DNA of 64,000 nt from Clitopilus passeckerianus (Eukaryota > Basidiomycota > Agaricomycetes > Agaricales > Entolomataceae): contig CALYLX010000079.1 in assembly GCA_944990035.1 (NCBI GenBank), positions 479,390-543,389 of the forward strand, written 5' to 3'. Shown here one piece after another: positions 23,490-35,385 of this stretch. Numbering within the stretch: position 1 is the first letter of the stretch; each line of letters opens with the position of its first letter. Under the pieces are notes generated by a model. It saw nothing but the letters and a program-made list of their open reading frames with translations. It was not told where the DNA came from and did no database searches. The position numbers and the translations under genes were made by a program.

Positions 23490-25391
23490 TCACTCTTGTA
23501 TAGCTTGAGGGAAGAAGAAGGTCTCTTGGGGGTCGTAGGTGTCCTTTAGAGTTTGAAGGCGAGCGTAGTTGGAGCCATAGTAGCGGGTTTGCCCTGGGAA
23601 ATGCTGTCAGTATTCGAGGAGATGAGACATCAAACCCTAAAGACTTACAGTCCGCCAACTTGTCGTCGATGTAGTTAGCATAGGCCCTAGAAAAGGTCAG
23701 ACACGATGCTAAACGAGCGAAAAACCTGGTCAATCACCGGTAATTCCAATCGGAAGGAGCATTTGAAGTTATGCTGTCGACCATGCCTGCAGTTCGTAGG
23801 TCAATCTATCGAACCGGGAAAGAATGAAGTGATTCACGAACCATTGAGGAAATCAAACCCGTTCGATGGGAAGGGAGGCTTGTAGCTCGGGGAAGATGCG
23901 TAGAATTGGATCCCGAATGTCGAACTGCGACTCCCAAACGCAGTAGCATCCGGGGCGACTGCGTTAATCGCGGAGTTCTGACCGCCGTACAGCTCCACTT
24001 GAACGAACCAATTCTGTAAATTTATCAATAGATGTACATAACTCCCGGAATGAAGTTATAACCTACCAGATTCGTGTCAAAGCCTTCATTAGCCATATAG
24101 TTGGCGAACGCCGTGCAGACCTGTGGGGACATAGGAGAGCTAGCAGGTGTCATGAGAGACTTCGCATAGAAAGTATCAGTCTCGTCGGGGCCTGAAGTAT
24201 CCAATCCGCCACCGAGATACGATACGCTGTTGATGTAGGTACCAGGTACCTGCTTAATGCTCGGGTTCTTCGGCAACTGGTTGAGAAGGGGTGTAAGGGT
24301 GAAGTTGAGCTGGCTGGCGGCGCCGTACCACCCGCCGTCCAACCGAAGGCCGACATTGCCTTTTCTCCCGCTCTTGTACATGGTGAACTCAACGCCGAGT
24401 TCCTTGGGAATGTTGGTTGCGGCGAAGGACTCCAATGAAGCAAGCGCCTTAGCGGCATTCGCAGATGTCATATCCCAAGAATACTCGAAGATGGTGGCAG
24501 AGGAGGGAGCAGAGAAGGTCTTGACAGTGATTGCGGTGGTAATACCAAAGGATGGCGCCGAGCCTCTTAGGCCCTATCACGGCTTTAGTTGGGTGCCAAA
24601 TGAAATGGTAGATTGATAGTCTTACCCAGAAGAGGTCGGGGTAGCTGGTGCTTGATGCTGTAACGCTCGTCCCGTTGGCGAGGACAACATCGATCGAGGT
24701 TATGGTGTCCAAAGTAAGACCCCACATCCGCGATGTAAAACCGAAGCCACCGTGCGCTATGGAGGTGTTAAAGGTAGTTCTCGGATTCGAGCATGTAGAG
24801 ACTCACCAGAGTGTCCACCAATACCTACATAGGGGCAGGTCCCGTGAGGCAAGGCCCGACCAGAGTCAGCAAGAGTTTGAGCAATATTGCCAAGCCTGTT
24901 TCCTGTTTGGATAGTCGCGGTTCCCTGTGAGGAGTTAATGGTAATCTCCTTCATCTTGCTCATGTCGATGACGAGCGTTCCGTCCTGGCCACCGAGACCA
25001 TTGGCGATGTAGCTATGCTGTAAGGAAAGGATAGTTAGGGTGTGAACTTCGAAGTAGAGGTGGGACTTGGTTCACCCCTCCAGAACGGGCGACCACTGGG
25101 ATATTGTGGGCTACGCCGGCCTGAACAATCTGGGCTACTTGGGCTGTAGTCGTGGGGTAGGTTACCGCGGCTGGTTGGAAGGTAAAGCGTTGATTGACTG
25201 AGGGATCTCAGTCAATAATGGACAGGCCGACATGGGAATGAAGACTCACAAGCTTTGCTTGCTGAAGCATACGAAGAATCTCCTGGATAGGAGCCAGAGA
25301 TTCCAAGGGCAGTCAGATCACCCTTAAGATCGGCAGCCACGAAAAAGGGAAGCTGGAATGCGATAAGGGCCAAAGCAAAGAGGCGAGGCAT
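23490..25391 (-). CDS. Secreted berberine-bridge-type FAD-linked oxidase
   Basis: Nine exons (25391-25250, 25197-25076, 25017-24807, 24756-24626, 24573-24067, 24013-23842, 23786-23738, 23686-23649, 23593-23490) give 491 aa, the usual length for fungal members. A signal peptide (MPRLFALALIAFQLPFFVAA) leads into the PCMH FAD-binding fold: VVARSGGHSY with His89 and PHGTCPYVGIGGHS with Cys149. A His and Cys sixty residues apart is the pattern for bicovalent flavin attachment, as in glucooligosaccharide oxidase. The C-terminal BBE segment ends in SNYARLQTLKDTYDP. Substrates in the family are carbohydrates or alkaloid-like compounds, with O2 as acceptor; the substrate here cannot be read. The start at 25391 is chosen because it opens the signal peptide; an upstream in-frame ATG at 25472 would bury it. 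Confidence 0.9.
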
Positions 25392-26807
25392 GATGGGGCC
25401 GTTGTTGGATGGCCGAAGGCCATCGTGATCTCTCCTCCTCTTTATAGCGTTCCAGTTTCTGCATAGCGCCACCCTGTAATAGTTATGGCACTAGGGTGCC
25501 GAACTCCCAGCCCATGTCACTGAAACGGGCAAACGCGACCGTGAAACGAGGCATTCTGGATGGAAGCTGGAAGGCAGCAGGTGGATTCGGGGTATTTTTT
25601 GGCCGCTTTCTTACATGTCTGGTTGTTTTTTTTACTTGGTTTGCTCCGTACAAGGTGGTCGGTGAGCCCATTCGTGGTTGGTCACGGATGTAGCCTGCGG
25701 ATGATGTTCGGGTGCAGGAGAGACGTTCATCAAGCAATGATGACGTCATTTTTCGAGGCTGGTTGAGGCTGTGGGCAAGCGTCCCGTTCGATGAGTTTCA
25801 TCGCCTTCAGTACAGATAAATAGCTGCGATTTAATTTCAGCCACCAATATGACTTGTTAAAAGCTCAACGATGGCAGAAGAAGGCGTTGAAACTTGAAAG
25901 TTAAAGAACGGCTTCGCCGAGACACCGAGTCCGGCTTGAATCGATCAGGGTCAGAACGGATAATGTAAGCAACAAATCCATTCGCGCTTCCTTGGCGCTT
26001 CCAGCTTCCTCACACTCACTTCGCCGCCGGAACCTCTTTCCAACGGAAAACCTTGGAAAACCGGCTACAGAAACAGTACAGAAACCTATTACACTTCTTC
26101 TCTTCCTAAAACGGCAATAAAAGCTGCCTTTTTACCATTGAGAAATATACCCGAGGTGCCAATTCGCTTCCTCGCATGATTCTTGTTAGTGTAGGACTCC
26201 CAGCTCGCTCCTGACGCCTGAGGTATTACTTTAATCCGCAAGGTAGTAGTATGCGACCAAATAGCTACGAGCATTCGTGCACCATTATTAGACAAGCATC
26301 GACACGCACCGCCCATTCTTGACCTTCTTTGACTCTATTATTCCATCTATACTTGACGCGAATTACTTCTCGCACTCCTGAATTGTCGAGCACAGCAGAC
26401 GTACGGATCGAACATTCTCAGCCACAATATTCAGCCATGTGATTATGCATGGCTGTAAGATGCGACATTGGCTAACAGTCTGACGGCAGACGTAGTGGAG
26501 GTGCATCTCTTATGCTCAAAGATATCGGTGATAAATGTACATTTATCCATTGATCCCCCACGTCTGGCTCGGTACAAATCACGACCTATGGCTGACCACT
26601 CATTCAAATAAATGATGTTGAACGCGCCTGGTTCGAATCATTGTCTCATGGCGCTGGTAATAACGTTGGCCATGTTTATTCACCGTCGGTACGTGCTCAA
26701 CTGCGTCTTCCCCTTATTTGCGATCTGAAGTATCTTCGCATCGTGGGTGGAACTCCCAAGTTCCCTGTACGTATATGATTCATGCATCGAGCCACCGAAC
26801 CTTGTCG
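25392..26807. other. Intergenic, nothing recognised
   Basis: About 1.4 kb with no frame I can support. The first few hundred bases are the promoter of the FAD oxidase, which reads leftward. Confidence 0.45.
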
Positions 26808-27230
26808 CCCAGTCTTTCATCAACGTTCGTCTCACTCTCCCTTTGCTTAAAACCAAATCATCATTTCCTCGACTATACTACCTCATACCTCTCGTGCATC
26901 CCCTCCCCTTGCTCTCAAACCCTTGTAAGGCTGGCTCCTCGATGTTCCGCATAAGTACAAAGTAGGTGCTGAAAGCGTTCTGCACCACTGGGCCCGGGGA
27001 TTCGAGAAAGGACGGTGAAGCCAAGCCAGGCCGGAAGTCCTGAGCGCTGGGTTCCTGCAGCTGGAAGCCTGAAACATGGTCTGATTATTCGGCCAGCACT
27101 TTTGACCGATGGAGAGAGTGCGACCGGCAAGGAGGCCTTCAGGGTAGCCAGAGGGAGCTTGGAGGGTACACCGTTTCACGGAAACATGTTCCATATTTCA
27201 TTGCCGATGTTTCTACTCCAAGCTACGCGA
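26808..27230 (+). pseudogene. Decayed copy of the NAD(P)-binding protein gene at 30431-31389
   Basis: The plus strand aligns by eye to 30867-31340, the third exon of the intact gene. Recognisable blocks match TCATGAACGTCCTCCTCTCC, GGTTGGCTCCTGGACTC, AAAGTCGGTGCTGAACGTGT, CCAGCGCTCTTGACGGATGG and GATGTTGCCCATTTCATTGC, with substitutions and gaps. Stops and length changes break every frame. The first two exons were not found. It is a partial duplicate in the same orientation 4 kb from its source. Confidence 0.75.
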
Positions 27231-28061
27231 TATTCGCTTGATCGCAGCAATCCGATGATATCGTATACTTTAATCTTCCGGTTCAACGGATCCCGATTCA
27301 GCATGTGTGTAAGGCGCATCTCACAATCCAAGGCCGAGCGGCCGAAAAATCAAAACGTCAAAAAATAGATTGCACTAAGAGGGAATGGAACTCCGGCGGG
27401 TCAATGGCAACGGCCCCAGTAGTGAGACGAATGTGACGCCACCGTTTGCATGGTTTTCAAGCTGTCAAGTTTTAGATAACATCGCTGAAAGTCTGCTCGA
27501 GAAGGACATGAGAGCCATACCAACCGCCTTGAGATGGCCGAGGCAACGCACATGTTACGAAGTGTATCAGCAGAATCAGGGCTGCCTCGGCTGACGATCT
27601 ACTGATCGACCAGAATCAACACATCCATCTTTGATTGGCGGATGGATTTCCAAGCCTTTCATTTTCCAGGGCCATTTTGCTCCAATGCCCCACTTGTTGG
27701 CATGTGGAATCTGATTGGAACCTCCCACAGTTTCTAGGGACTCCATTCCCGTCGCCATGAGTTCGCGCTTAGATCAGACTTTCTCGCTTCAATTGCAATA
27801 TCTCACACGACGTGTTGCCTGGGTCCCAAGGCCAGGCGTCGTCATCTTGCCCTTCCCACTCATGTACACAGCATGCGGTTGATCGTTTTGGGGCTTGTTT
27901 TGGCCTGCGTGCTCTCATTAGGCGACAGCAGCAAGTATAAAACCCCTCGAGAATCATGTTGATTCTTCAGCTGGTCTCACCCAAACTTTCCTACCGAAAC
28001 ATTTTCTTGACGAAACTTCTCTTCTTTCCCTTAACTTACCACCTTTACATCTAAATCCATC
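27231..28061. other. Intergenic; promoter of the repeat-protein gene
   Basis: No gene supported. The last 130 bases hold a TATA box (annotated separately) and a CT-rich leader with CCTTTACATCTAAATCC just before the ATG at 28062. Confidence 0.45.
27936..27942 (+). promoter_or_regulatory. TATA box of the repeat-protein gene
   Basis: TATAAAA 120 bases upstream of the ATG at 28062, followed by a C/T-rich leader. A strong, well-placed match fits an abundantly expressed secreted protein. Confidence 0.65.
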
Positions 28062-29466
28062 ATGGTCGGAAAAATTCAACTCTCTACTGTCGCTGTCGCC
28101 CTTGCTGCTTCTGCCAGTGTCGCCGCTCGCCCCACTTACGACGCTGTCTACGAGCGTGACCTTGTCAACGACGAGGTCTATGGGCTCTATGCTCGTACAC
28201 CCGCCAGTCACGCTCTCAAGCATCTCGGCAAGGACGCCGTTGGCCACATCCCCGACGTCGTCGACAAAATCAACACTGGACTCGGTACCAAGCGCGCTGG
28301 TGAAGCTCAGAATCATCGCCACTCCTTCCTTCAAGATCACCCCGTCCACCAGTCGTCATCTCACAAGTCCTCCTCTGGTGGTGCCCTTCACAAGATGCCT
28401 AGGTATGGTACCCTTTTTCTCGTTGACATCTTCCTTACTGACGCCGTGTTTTTCTCACTTAGCATTCCCAAGATGTCACACGGCGGAAAGTCCAGTGTTT
28501 CCGGCGAGGTTGGCAAGCTAGTGGCGTCCAAGAAACCCTGGGGTGACCACAAGAAGCGCGATCTCTACGAAGCTCTATATGAGCGCGATCTCATCAACGA
28601 TGAGATTTTCGAGCTCTTTGCCCGTACACCCGCCAGTCATACCCTCAAGCATCTCGGCAAGGATGCCGTCGGCCACATCCCCGACGTCGTCGACAAGATC
28701 AACACTGGTCTTGGCACGAAGCGTGCTGGTGAGGCTCAGAACCACCGCCACTCCTTCCTTCAAGACCATCCTGTCCACCAGTCGTCGTCTCACAAGTCCT
28801 CTGGCGGTGCTCTTCACAAGATGCCCAGGTATGTTCACTCTTTCTCCATCCCGAATCCCGCTGACCCTCGACCTTCAAAGCATCCCCAAATTGCCCCACC
28901 ACGAGAAGCCCAGCGTTTCCCATGAAGTCAACAAGTTGGTCGCCGCTAAGCGCCCCTTCGGCAGGCGGGATCTCGAGGATGCTCTCTACGAACGCGACCT
29001 CGTCGAAGATGAGGTCTACGAGCTCTTCGCCCGCACGCCCGCTGGTCACGCTCTCAAGCATCTTGGCAAGGAAGCTGTAGGCCACATCCCCGATGTCGTC
29101 GACAAGATCAACACTGGTCTTAGCACGAAGCGCGCTGGTGAGGCCCAGAACCACCGCCACTCGTTCCTTCAAGACCATCCCGTCCACCAGTCGTCGTCCC
29201 ACAAGTCAAGCTCGGGCAGTACTAGCCACAAGATGCCTAGGTATGATACTTTTTGTTCCTCATTTCCATCTCAGCATAACTGACGATCCCGTTTCTTACT
29301 TAGCGTTCCCAAGATGTCGCACGGCGGAAAGTCCAGTGTTTCCGGCGAGGTTGGCAAGCTAGTGTCGTCTAAGAAACCCTGGGGTGATCACAAGAAGAGG
29401 GATCTCTCTGCTGCGGTCATGGATTACCTGGTGGCCCGTGCTTTGGAATTGGAGGAGCTCGATTAA
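28062..29466 (+). CDS. Secreted protein of three near-identical His-rich repeats with KR sites
   Basis: Four exons (28062-28402, 28463-28828, 28881-29240, 29304-29466) give 409 aa. A signal peptide (MVGKIQLSTVAVALAASASV) precedes three copies of one unit. Each holds an acidic start (ERDL..DE..L.ARTPA), an amphipathic stretch (LKHLGKDAVGHIPDVVDKI), a dibasic TKR, then a His/Ser-rich tail (NHRHSFLQDHPVHQ). Between units come KMSHGGKSSVSGEVGKLV and DHKKRDL. The KR pairs are typical Kex2 cleavage sites, so release of short peptides is likely; this is inference. Every intron lies at the same place in the unit, so the exon plus its intron was duplicated. Introns 1 and 2 can be read through in some frames, which hides the structure. 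Histidines suggest metal binding. Family not recognised. Confidence 0.8.
28149..28402 (+). repeat. Repeat unit 1 of the KR-repeat protein
   Basis: Runs from the ERDL block to the MPR at the exon end. Nearly identical in DNA to units 2 and 3. Confidence 0.85.
28578..28828 (+). repeat. Repeat unit 2 of the KR-repeat protein
   Basis: Same boundaries as unit 1, one codon shorter in the serine run. Confidence 0.85.
28987..29240 (+). repeat. Repeat unit 3 of the KR-repeat protein
   Basis: Same boundaries as unit 1; the linker before it is the most diverged (PKLPHHEKPSVSHEVNKL). Confidence 0.85.
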
Positions 29467-30430
29467 AGAATTGGTATATTACACAGAAGTTTAATAGAGA
29501 AATGTATCGTATAGTTAATCCCTTCCGAGATGTGCTTGGGAGGTGATGACTAGGGCCAGTAAAATGACATTCATTTATCGCTCATCAGTCGGATGTACCT
29601 TGAAATGGTTTAACAAAGAACTCACACTTCTTTCAAATGGGACTCATTCATTCTCCGTTCATATCGAAAACGAGAGATAAGAGACGGTGTTCTATTCAAT
29701 CTCATGGCCGTGGTTTGCTCCACCGGTGCGTGTGTCATATCGCATGAGGCTTAGCGAGTACTGCTTGCGGTTACACGGTACGTATCCGGTGCGCAGCACT
29801 TCCAAACCAGCATTGATCGCGGCGCAGTCGGGTCCTTGGGGTTCGGAATGAGCTTGTACTCTACGAGTGAGGTCGGGGCTATCGAATTTGCGTCCTCAAG
29901 CACGCCATCCCTCATTGTGGACTCTAATCTTCCCTGAACACAAGTACGGAATACGCGAGGTAAACGAATCGAAGCAACTGAGAAAGAAGGCTGATTGAAA
30001 CGTGATTCTTGACGACCAATTGACGACCATTACAGATAAATATGGGTAGCCTCAAAAGCCTGGATCTTCGAGATCTCATAGCATTGTAAGAAAGATTGCT
30101 CGCGAGAGAGATTTTTGGTTCAATTGAGTAGAAGATAAGTAGCGGGCGCAGCATGCATATATACACGAGTCTGTGCCGCCTGGGAGATTTCCTTCGGCAC
30201 GGCATAGCTACACCTAACTCTCCCAACAACCACGATCTGGTTCTGACGCCACCCACGGTCCTACCTCCTCTGGCCAGTATTAAAGGCGCAAGTAAAGGAG
30301 ATAATGCATCACAACCATCTCCTCATCTGAAGGCGTTGCCTGAACATAAGAAACTCGAAGTTGTCCTCAGCTTGCTTTCCACAGCACGACAGCTGCGCCC
30401 TTACTGAAACTCTCGACAAATCTCTGAAAG
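29467..30430. other. Intergenic, nothing recognised
   Basis: About 1 kb between two plus-strand genes. Short frames on both strands look like chance. It should contain the terminator of the repeat-protein gene and the promoter of the NAD(P)-binding gene. Confidence 0.45.
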
Positions 30431-31389
30431 ATGTTGAATATCCTCACCATTGGCGGCTCTCGTAACATCGGGTACTTTGCATCCCTCAGGTTCCTTGGTA
30501 AGCTGACAACCTCAACGTCCTCCAATCATTTCTAATGCTCTGCTCCAAACAGAGGCTGGACATACCGTCACCTTCTTGCTTAGGTCGACGGCAGTTTTCG
30601 ACGGCGACTTGAAGATGCAAGAATATATCACCTCTGGGAGGGCTCACCTCGTAAAAGGTGATGCTCTTGTACTCGACGACGTCAAACGAGCATGGGACGC
30701 TTCCAAGTCTCATACTGCCGACGGCACAGTCGATTTCTGCTTGTTCACTCTTGGTACGTTCTCTAGGTTGAACTTGTTTTATTCCATCGCTCACTTCTGT
30801 TTCTCTGATAGGTGGAACACCGAAGTTCGGTGGACTCAAGGGCTTCGTCATCTCCCCACCCAACCTGGTCACTCACTCGCTCATGAACGTCCTCCTCTCC
30901 CTACCTTCATTGTCAACCAAACTCATAACGATCTCCTCTACGGGTCTTACTCGTACCTCCCACGAATCCCTTCCTCTACCTCTCAAGCCTGTTTATGGTT
31001 GGCTCCTGGACTCGCCGCACAAGGACAAAGTCGGTGCTGAACGTGTTCTCCATCACCTCGCTGGGTGGTCATGGGACGCCCAGAGGGATGGCGAACCCGA
31101 GAAAGAGGTCTTGAGCCCAGACTGGTTCAAGATGGAAGGCCTACCAGCGCCTGGAACCTTGAAGCATCTTCTGGTCATCCGACCAGCGCTCTTGACGGAT
31201 GGGGAATGTGTCGCCGACAAGCTGCTGAAGAAAGGGAAAGACCCCAAGGAGAAGCTCCCGTATCGGGTCAGCGAGAACGAAATTGGAGGATGGACGGTGT
31301 CGAGGAAGGATGTTGCCCATTTCATTGCTGATGCCGCTTTGAATCGGTGGGAAGAAGTAGAAGGGAAAATTCTTTCCATTGCCTACTAG
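30431..31389 (+). CDS. NAD(P)-binding Rossmann-fold (epimerase/NmrA-like) protein
   Basis: Three exons (30431-30497, 30553-30753, 30812-31389) give 281 aa. The N-terminus is a Rossmann nucleotide-binding motif (NILTIGGSRNIGYFASLRFL) followed by GHTVTFLLRS, the second strand of an atypical short-chain dehydrogenase. A later strand ends TKLITISSTGL, and the C-terminal third has the substrate-side pattern HLLVIRPALLTDGE and SRKDVAHFIADAAL seen in NAD-dependent epimerase/NmrA-type proteins. No YxxxK catalytic pair was seen, so it may be a regulator or reductase of the atypical group. Cytosolic by absence of a signal. A partial decayed duplicate lies at 26808-27230. It converges with the ankyrin gene, whose stop is only 98 bases away. 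Confidence 0.82.
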
Positions 31390-31487
31390 GAGGCGAATGT
31401 CTGGACCACTGGTTTTCGCACTCCCCTCAGCTCTCTATTTATATTGCATGTATTGTTAACTCTATGAAGTCCACGCTTCTTAAACCC

Positions 31488-34460
31488 TCAATGTACACTC
31501 TTCATTCGCAATAGCGCTATTATATTATCTTTCCTCGTCTTCTTTGCCTCCTTCATAAGACGATCCGTCACCATTGCACCATGTTCTAGCAATAGCCATA
31601 CTACTTGCTCGTGGCCGTGCCGAGTGGCAAGCACGATTGGCGACGCACAGTCTGCATTACAACCAAGATCAGCCTGTGCACCTCTTTGAAGGAGAAGTCG
31701 TGCAATCTTGATCGACCCATTCGCAGAAGCACTATGCAGAGGTGTGCATCTATGAATGGAGGAGGTTTGCTAGCGAGAGAGAATATTTATGAGGATCCAC
31801 TGAAGGTGACTAACGATTGAAAGCTCACTAGGAAGATGCTATTCAAATTCGCATTACTGTCGAGCAGTAGCTGCACGATATCCAAATGGCCATGCTCACA
31901 CGCATGAAATAACGCCCCATCCTTGTCTTGGGCACCAGCATTCAGCAAGAGCTGAACGATTCTGTAGTCTCCGGCACTTGCGGCACTATGTAGCGTATGG
32001 GATGGAATAATTGCTCGTTCCTCGAGTAGTAGAGAGACGATGCTCTCATGTCGATATTTTACCGCAAATGAGAGAGCAGTCATTCTGGGGACAAGGGGGC
32101 CTTTGCTCTCTCGGGTTTCAGCATCGATATCTGCACCTGCTTGCAATAACGCCCGTACAATCCTGGACGAGCCATTCGACGCGGCAAAGCTGAGAGGCGG
32201 AAGCTGCTTAACCTCGTATCGATGATTTGGGTCGGCTCCGTGGTCGAGGAGGACCTTTACTAGATGGTAGTCTCCTCTTCGAGTTGCCAATGAAAGGGGA
32301 GGAAGTCTATCACGACCACCACATAGATTCGGATCGGCTCCCTTCTCGAGAAGACGCTGGATAAGACGAAGGTGTCCGATACGTATCGCGAGGCAAAGAG
32401 CAGGGAGTTTGTCTTGGGGAGGAATGGTGTTCGGGTTGGCGCCATGATTCAACAGGATCTCTACGGTAGGGTAGTGTCCGTTTTGAAGAGCTATTATCAG
32501 GGGGCACGAGGCGTTAAGACCTCTATGAACGGCACTTGGATCTGCTCCCTTTTCTAGTAGAAGCCGAACGATTTGCTCGTTTCCGCTGGAAGCAACTTCC
32601 AACAAGGCGGGAAGGCCGTTCGTCTCCGAGACGTAGTTAGGATCTGCTCCTCGCTCGAGGAGAAGCTTGACCGTAGCTACATCACCCTTTCTGGCTGCCA
32701 GGTTTAGTGAACCGTCGTTAAGAGCAGGTCCTTGAATCCTTTCTGCGAGAATTCTGATGACGGAGGGGTGATCCTGTAATACGGCTTGGTATAGAGGAGA
32801 TCTGCTGCCAGTTGAAATACTCGGTGTGATATCTACTCCGTACTCGAGTAGAAGGGAGACTATCTCCTCCCGGCCGTAATGAGCAGCCTCGGTCAGAACC
32901 GTCCAGCCCGTCGATCGATCCCAGGAATCGACATCTGCTCCGTTGATAAGGAGGAACCGGATGATCGACGGATTCCCAGTCCGTACTGCCTCTTGCAATG
33001 CGGTACGGCCTGAATGCTTTCCCCAGGCATTAATGTTGATGCCACGTTTGAGGACTTTCTCCATCGTGTCCAAGTCTCTAGTCGATGCGGCAAAGTGGAA
33101 GATAGTCTGCAGGCATTCTTGAGACGTAACCACGGCATCATCCCCTGACGAACGATTGACAATGTTCGCCAGGTTATTAAGATTGCCATTATCGGCGGAT
33201 TTGATGCCAGACCTCAACATGAAACGAGTCAAGTCCGTCTCCCCTTGTCGTACAGCCCACTCCAACACACGAACAAAAACCACGGGCTTGACTGATTTCA
33301 GCTCCGCCTCGTTCTTGATGATTCGATGGATGGTAGCGCCATTGCTGAGTTTCAAGGCCATCGCCAAACGAGTGTTTGCGAGACTTTGAGTCCGAGCGGT
33401 AAGCCATCTCCTGGACTTCGTGGTGGTTATCTCAGGGGTTCGATTATCACTGTCGTCTAGGGTAGGTTCTGGAGTGGGGAGAACTTCCGCGAGCGCGTCC
33501 CGAAGGGAAATAGGCTCTGATTTCTCCGGAGAAATGTCTTGGGGAGCTGTAGAGTTCGGGGAGAGAGAAGTAAGCGCTTCGAATAGGGACATAGGACGTG
33601 GAGGTAGGGGACGTAAAAGCTTTGTATCAAGTTTTATCGCGGGTGTAGGTGAGGATCCCGTGCTCGCACCAGAGCCACTGGAATATGTTGGGGAAGGGGG
33701 AACCAGCAATTGAATTCGCTCCGGCAATCCGACTTGAACACCATCGACATTAGCATCGAATGTAGACGAGCCCTCGTCGACTACGAATGCATTATTCTTG
33801 AGGGCGTTGACAAGCCATTCGAAGATGAATTGCTTATTGGCATCAAAAGCTGCTACGGTGATGCCTGCCTCTTCGAGTTCGTTCCGAATGGTCTGCCAAA
33901 TTTCTTCATCATTATCGGATATTGATTGCCTCGTCTCAGCGGAAATAATGGAGCTTGGTCGAGCCCCTCTCCTGTATTCCTCCAGGAACTCGTGCAGTCG
34001 ACGCTCTACACCAGCCTGAGAAATGCTGAGTACTTGAAAGTCAGAGCTTATCGTGAATATTTGAAATCCTCACTCACCAAAGCCATGCACTGAGCAAGGT
34101 CGTGTTGGTAGTCAACCTCGTTCTAAGTTCCCCTACATCCTCTAAACCCCATTTCATCCTGTCCCATGTGCGCTTGGTTTGGGTGCCCAAGCTACGATAC
34201 CTTTCGACTAGTCGCTCGAGATCGCTGAGAACAAGTCGACATCCTTCTCCAATTGCTCGAAGGCGCTCTTGCTTCTCTTCAGGAAGAGATTGAGAGAATA
34301 TGGTCTCCTCGGCTTCCTTGAGGACGGCGTGAAGAGATAAGACCTCGGTTGAAATACTGCCAAAGCTATCTGGTGCGTTTTTGCAGGATTTATAAACTCT
34401 CCACGCTAGTGCACCAACGGCGACAAAGTCGCCTATGCTATACCCGAGTGACATAGTCAT
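31488..34460 (-). CDS. Ankyrin-repeat protein with a fungal Helo-like N-terminal domain
   Basis: Three exons (34460-34078, 34025-31829, 31769-31488) give 953 aa. Residues 1-130 (SLGYSIGDFVAVGALAWRVY to RTRLTTNTTLL) match the N-terminal helical domain common to fungal STAND/NLR-like proteins, related to the HET-s-type Helo domain. A Glu-rich segment and a Pro/Ser-rich spacer follow. From about residue 330 to the end come roughly 15 ankyrin repeats (for example GRTALQEAVRTGNPSIIRFL, TPLHSASANGSIKIARLLLQ). There is no NACHT or NB-ARC between them. Such architectures occur in fungal non-self recognition and programmed cell death; that role is inference. An in-frame ATG at 34475 is an alternative start. 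The 59 nt last intron is partly open, which makes the long exon appear to end at 31787. Confidence 0.85.
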
Positions 34461-35308
34461 GGTAGGGAGACACACTCAACGAAGAAGAGAATGACACGAG
34501 GCGGGCTGCCTCCGTAGAGGGAGATAGGGAAGGGTTCGGGGGCGGGGAACGATTATGAGTTTCGCCCAAGCTTCGAAATAGTTCAGGCAACATGCTGTGA
34601 TGATCGGACAGCTAGGCTGCTCAGCATCTGATTCCGCCACTGGGAGAGAGGCAGTGTCCTAGTGCCCAATCGAGACCAGGGCAGCCGCCTGTCAATGAGG
34701 ATAGACGCCCATATGCTGGACGTCGCGTTATCACAGGCCCCGTGTTCTTTGACTTCGAATGTAGCATACGTAGTGCATGGCTAAATAGTAATACCTGTGG
34801 TCTACATGTCGACCATTGCAGTCGAATGAGGACCCCATCACAACTTCGTCTAGTGCTCTGATCATGATCCTTCTGTAATGGTATGAAGGTTGGATCTCGA
34901 AAGAAGGACACAGCCAAGCCTGATGGTACAGTATATGACAGGGTCAAAACCCCGCTGGATATCCCAGAGGTTTACCAAGGAGGTGGTCTGTGAGTGTCAC
35001 CATGTGAGCTACAAGCTGCTGCCCTTTCGTTAATCGGTTCTGAATCACTTCCCAGAAATCCCAGAAATTAGTCAAAAAACCACTTGATGGGATGCTTTGG
35101 GCTACCATCTTTCCCCATTCTGGAACACGTGATTACATTTGTACCAAACTACTTGCAGAAATCTCTGTTATCGATCTGATCCATTAGCACAAAATCCGTT
35201 TCGGTACTAAAGCGGGCAAAAAAATGGGTATCTCCGACACTCAGCCGTTCACGTGCTGCTAGAAGGGTGAGATATAAATTCCCAGAGGATGCTATCGAAA
35301 AATACAGT

Positions 35309-35385
35309 GCATTAATTATAGGGGGGAATCGAACCGCCCGGGGGGTCGATGGCAACGACTCAGGTTATCACTACCCCATTAATGC
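35309..35385 (-). pseudogene. tRNA-Gly(GCC)-like relic without intron
   Basis: Read on the minus strand, it begins GCATTAATGGGGTAGTGATA and closes with TTAATGC, so the seven-base acceptor stem is the same as in the true tRNA-Gly at 45731. The anticodon loop TTGCCAT carries GCC with no intron, and the B box GGTTCGATTCC is kept. A six-base insertion (CTATAA) separates the T arm from the acceptor, and there are mismatches in the anticodon and T stems. It is probably inactive. Confidence 0.6.

Noticed and set aside
28062..28925. Single 287-codon repeat protein
   Set aside because: It runs through two introns; splicing at the matching donor in each unit gives three uniform repeats and a proper C-terminus.
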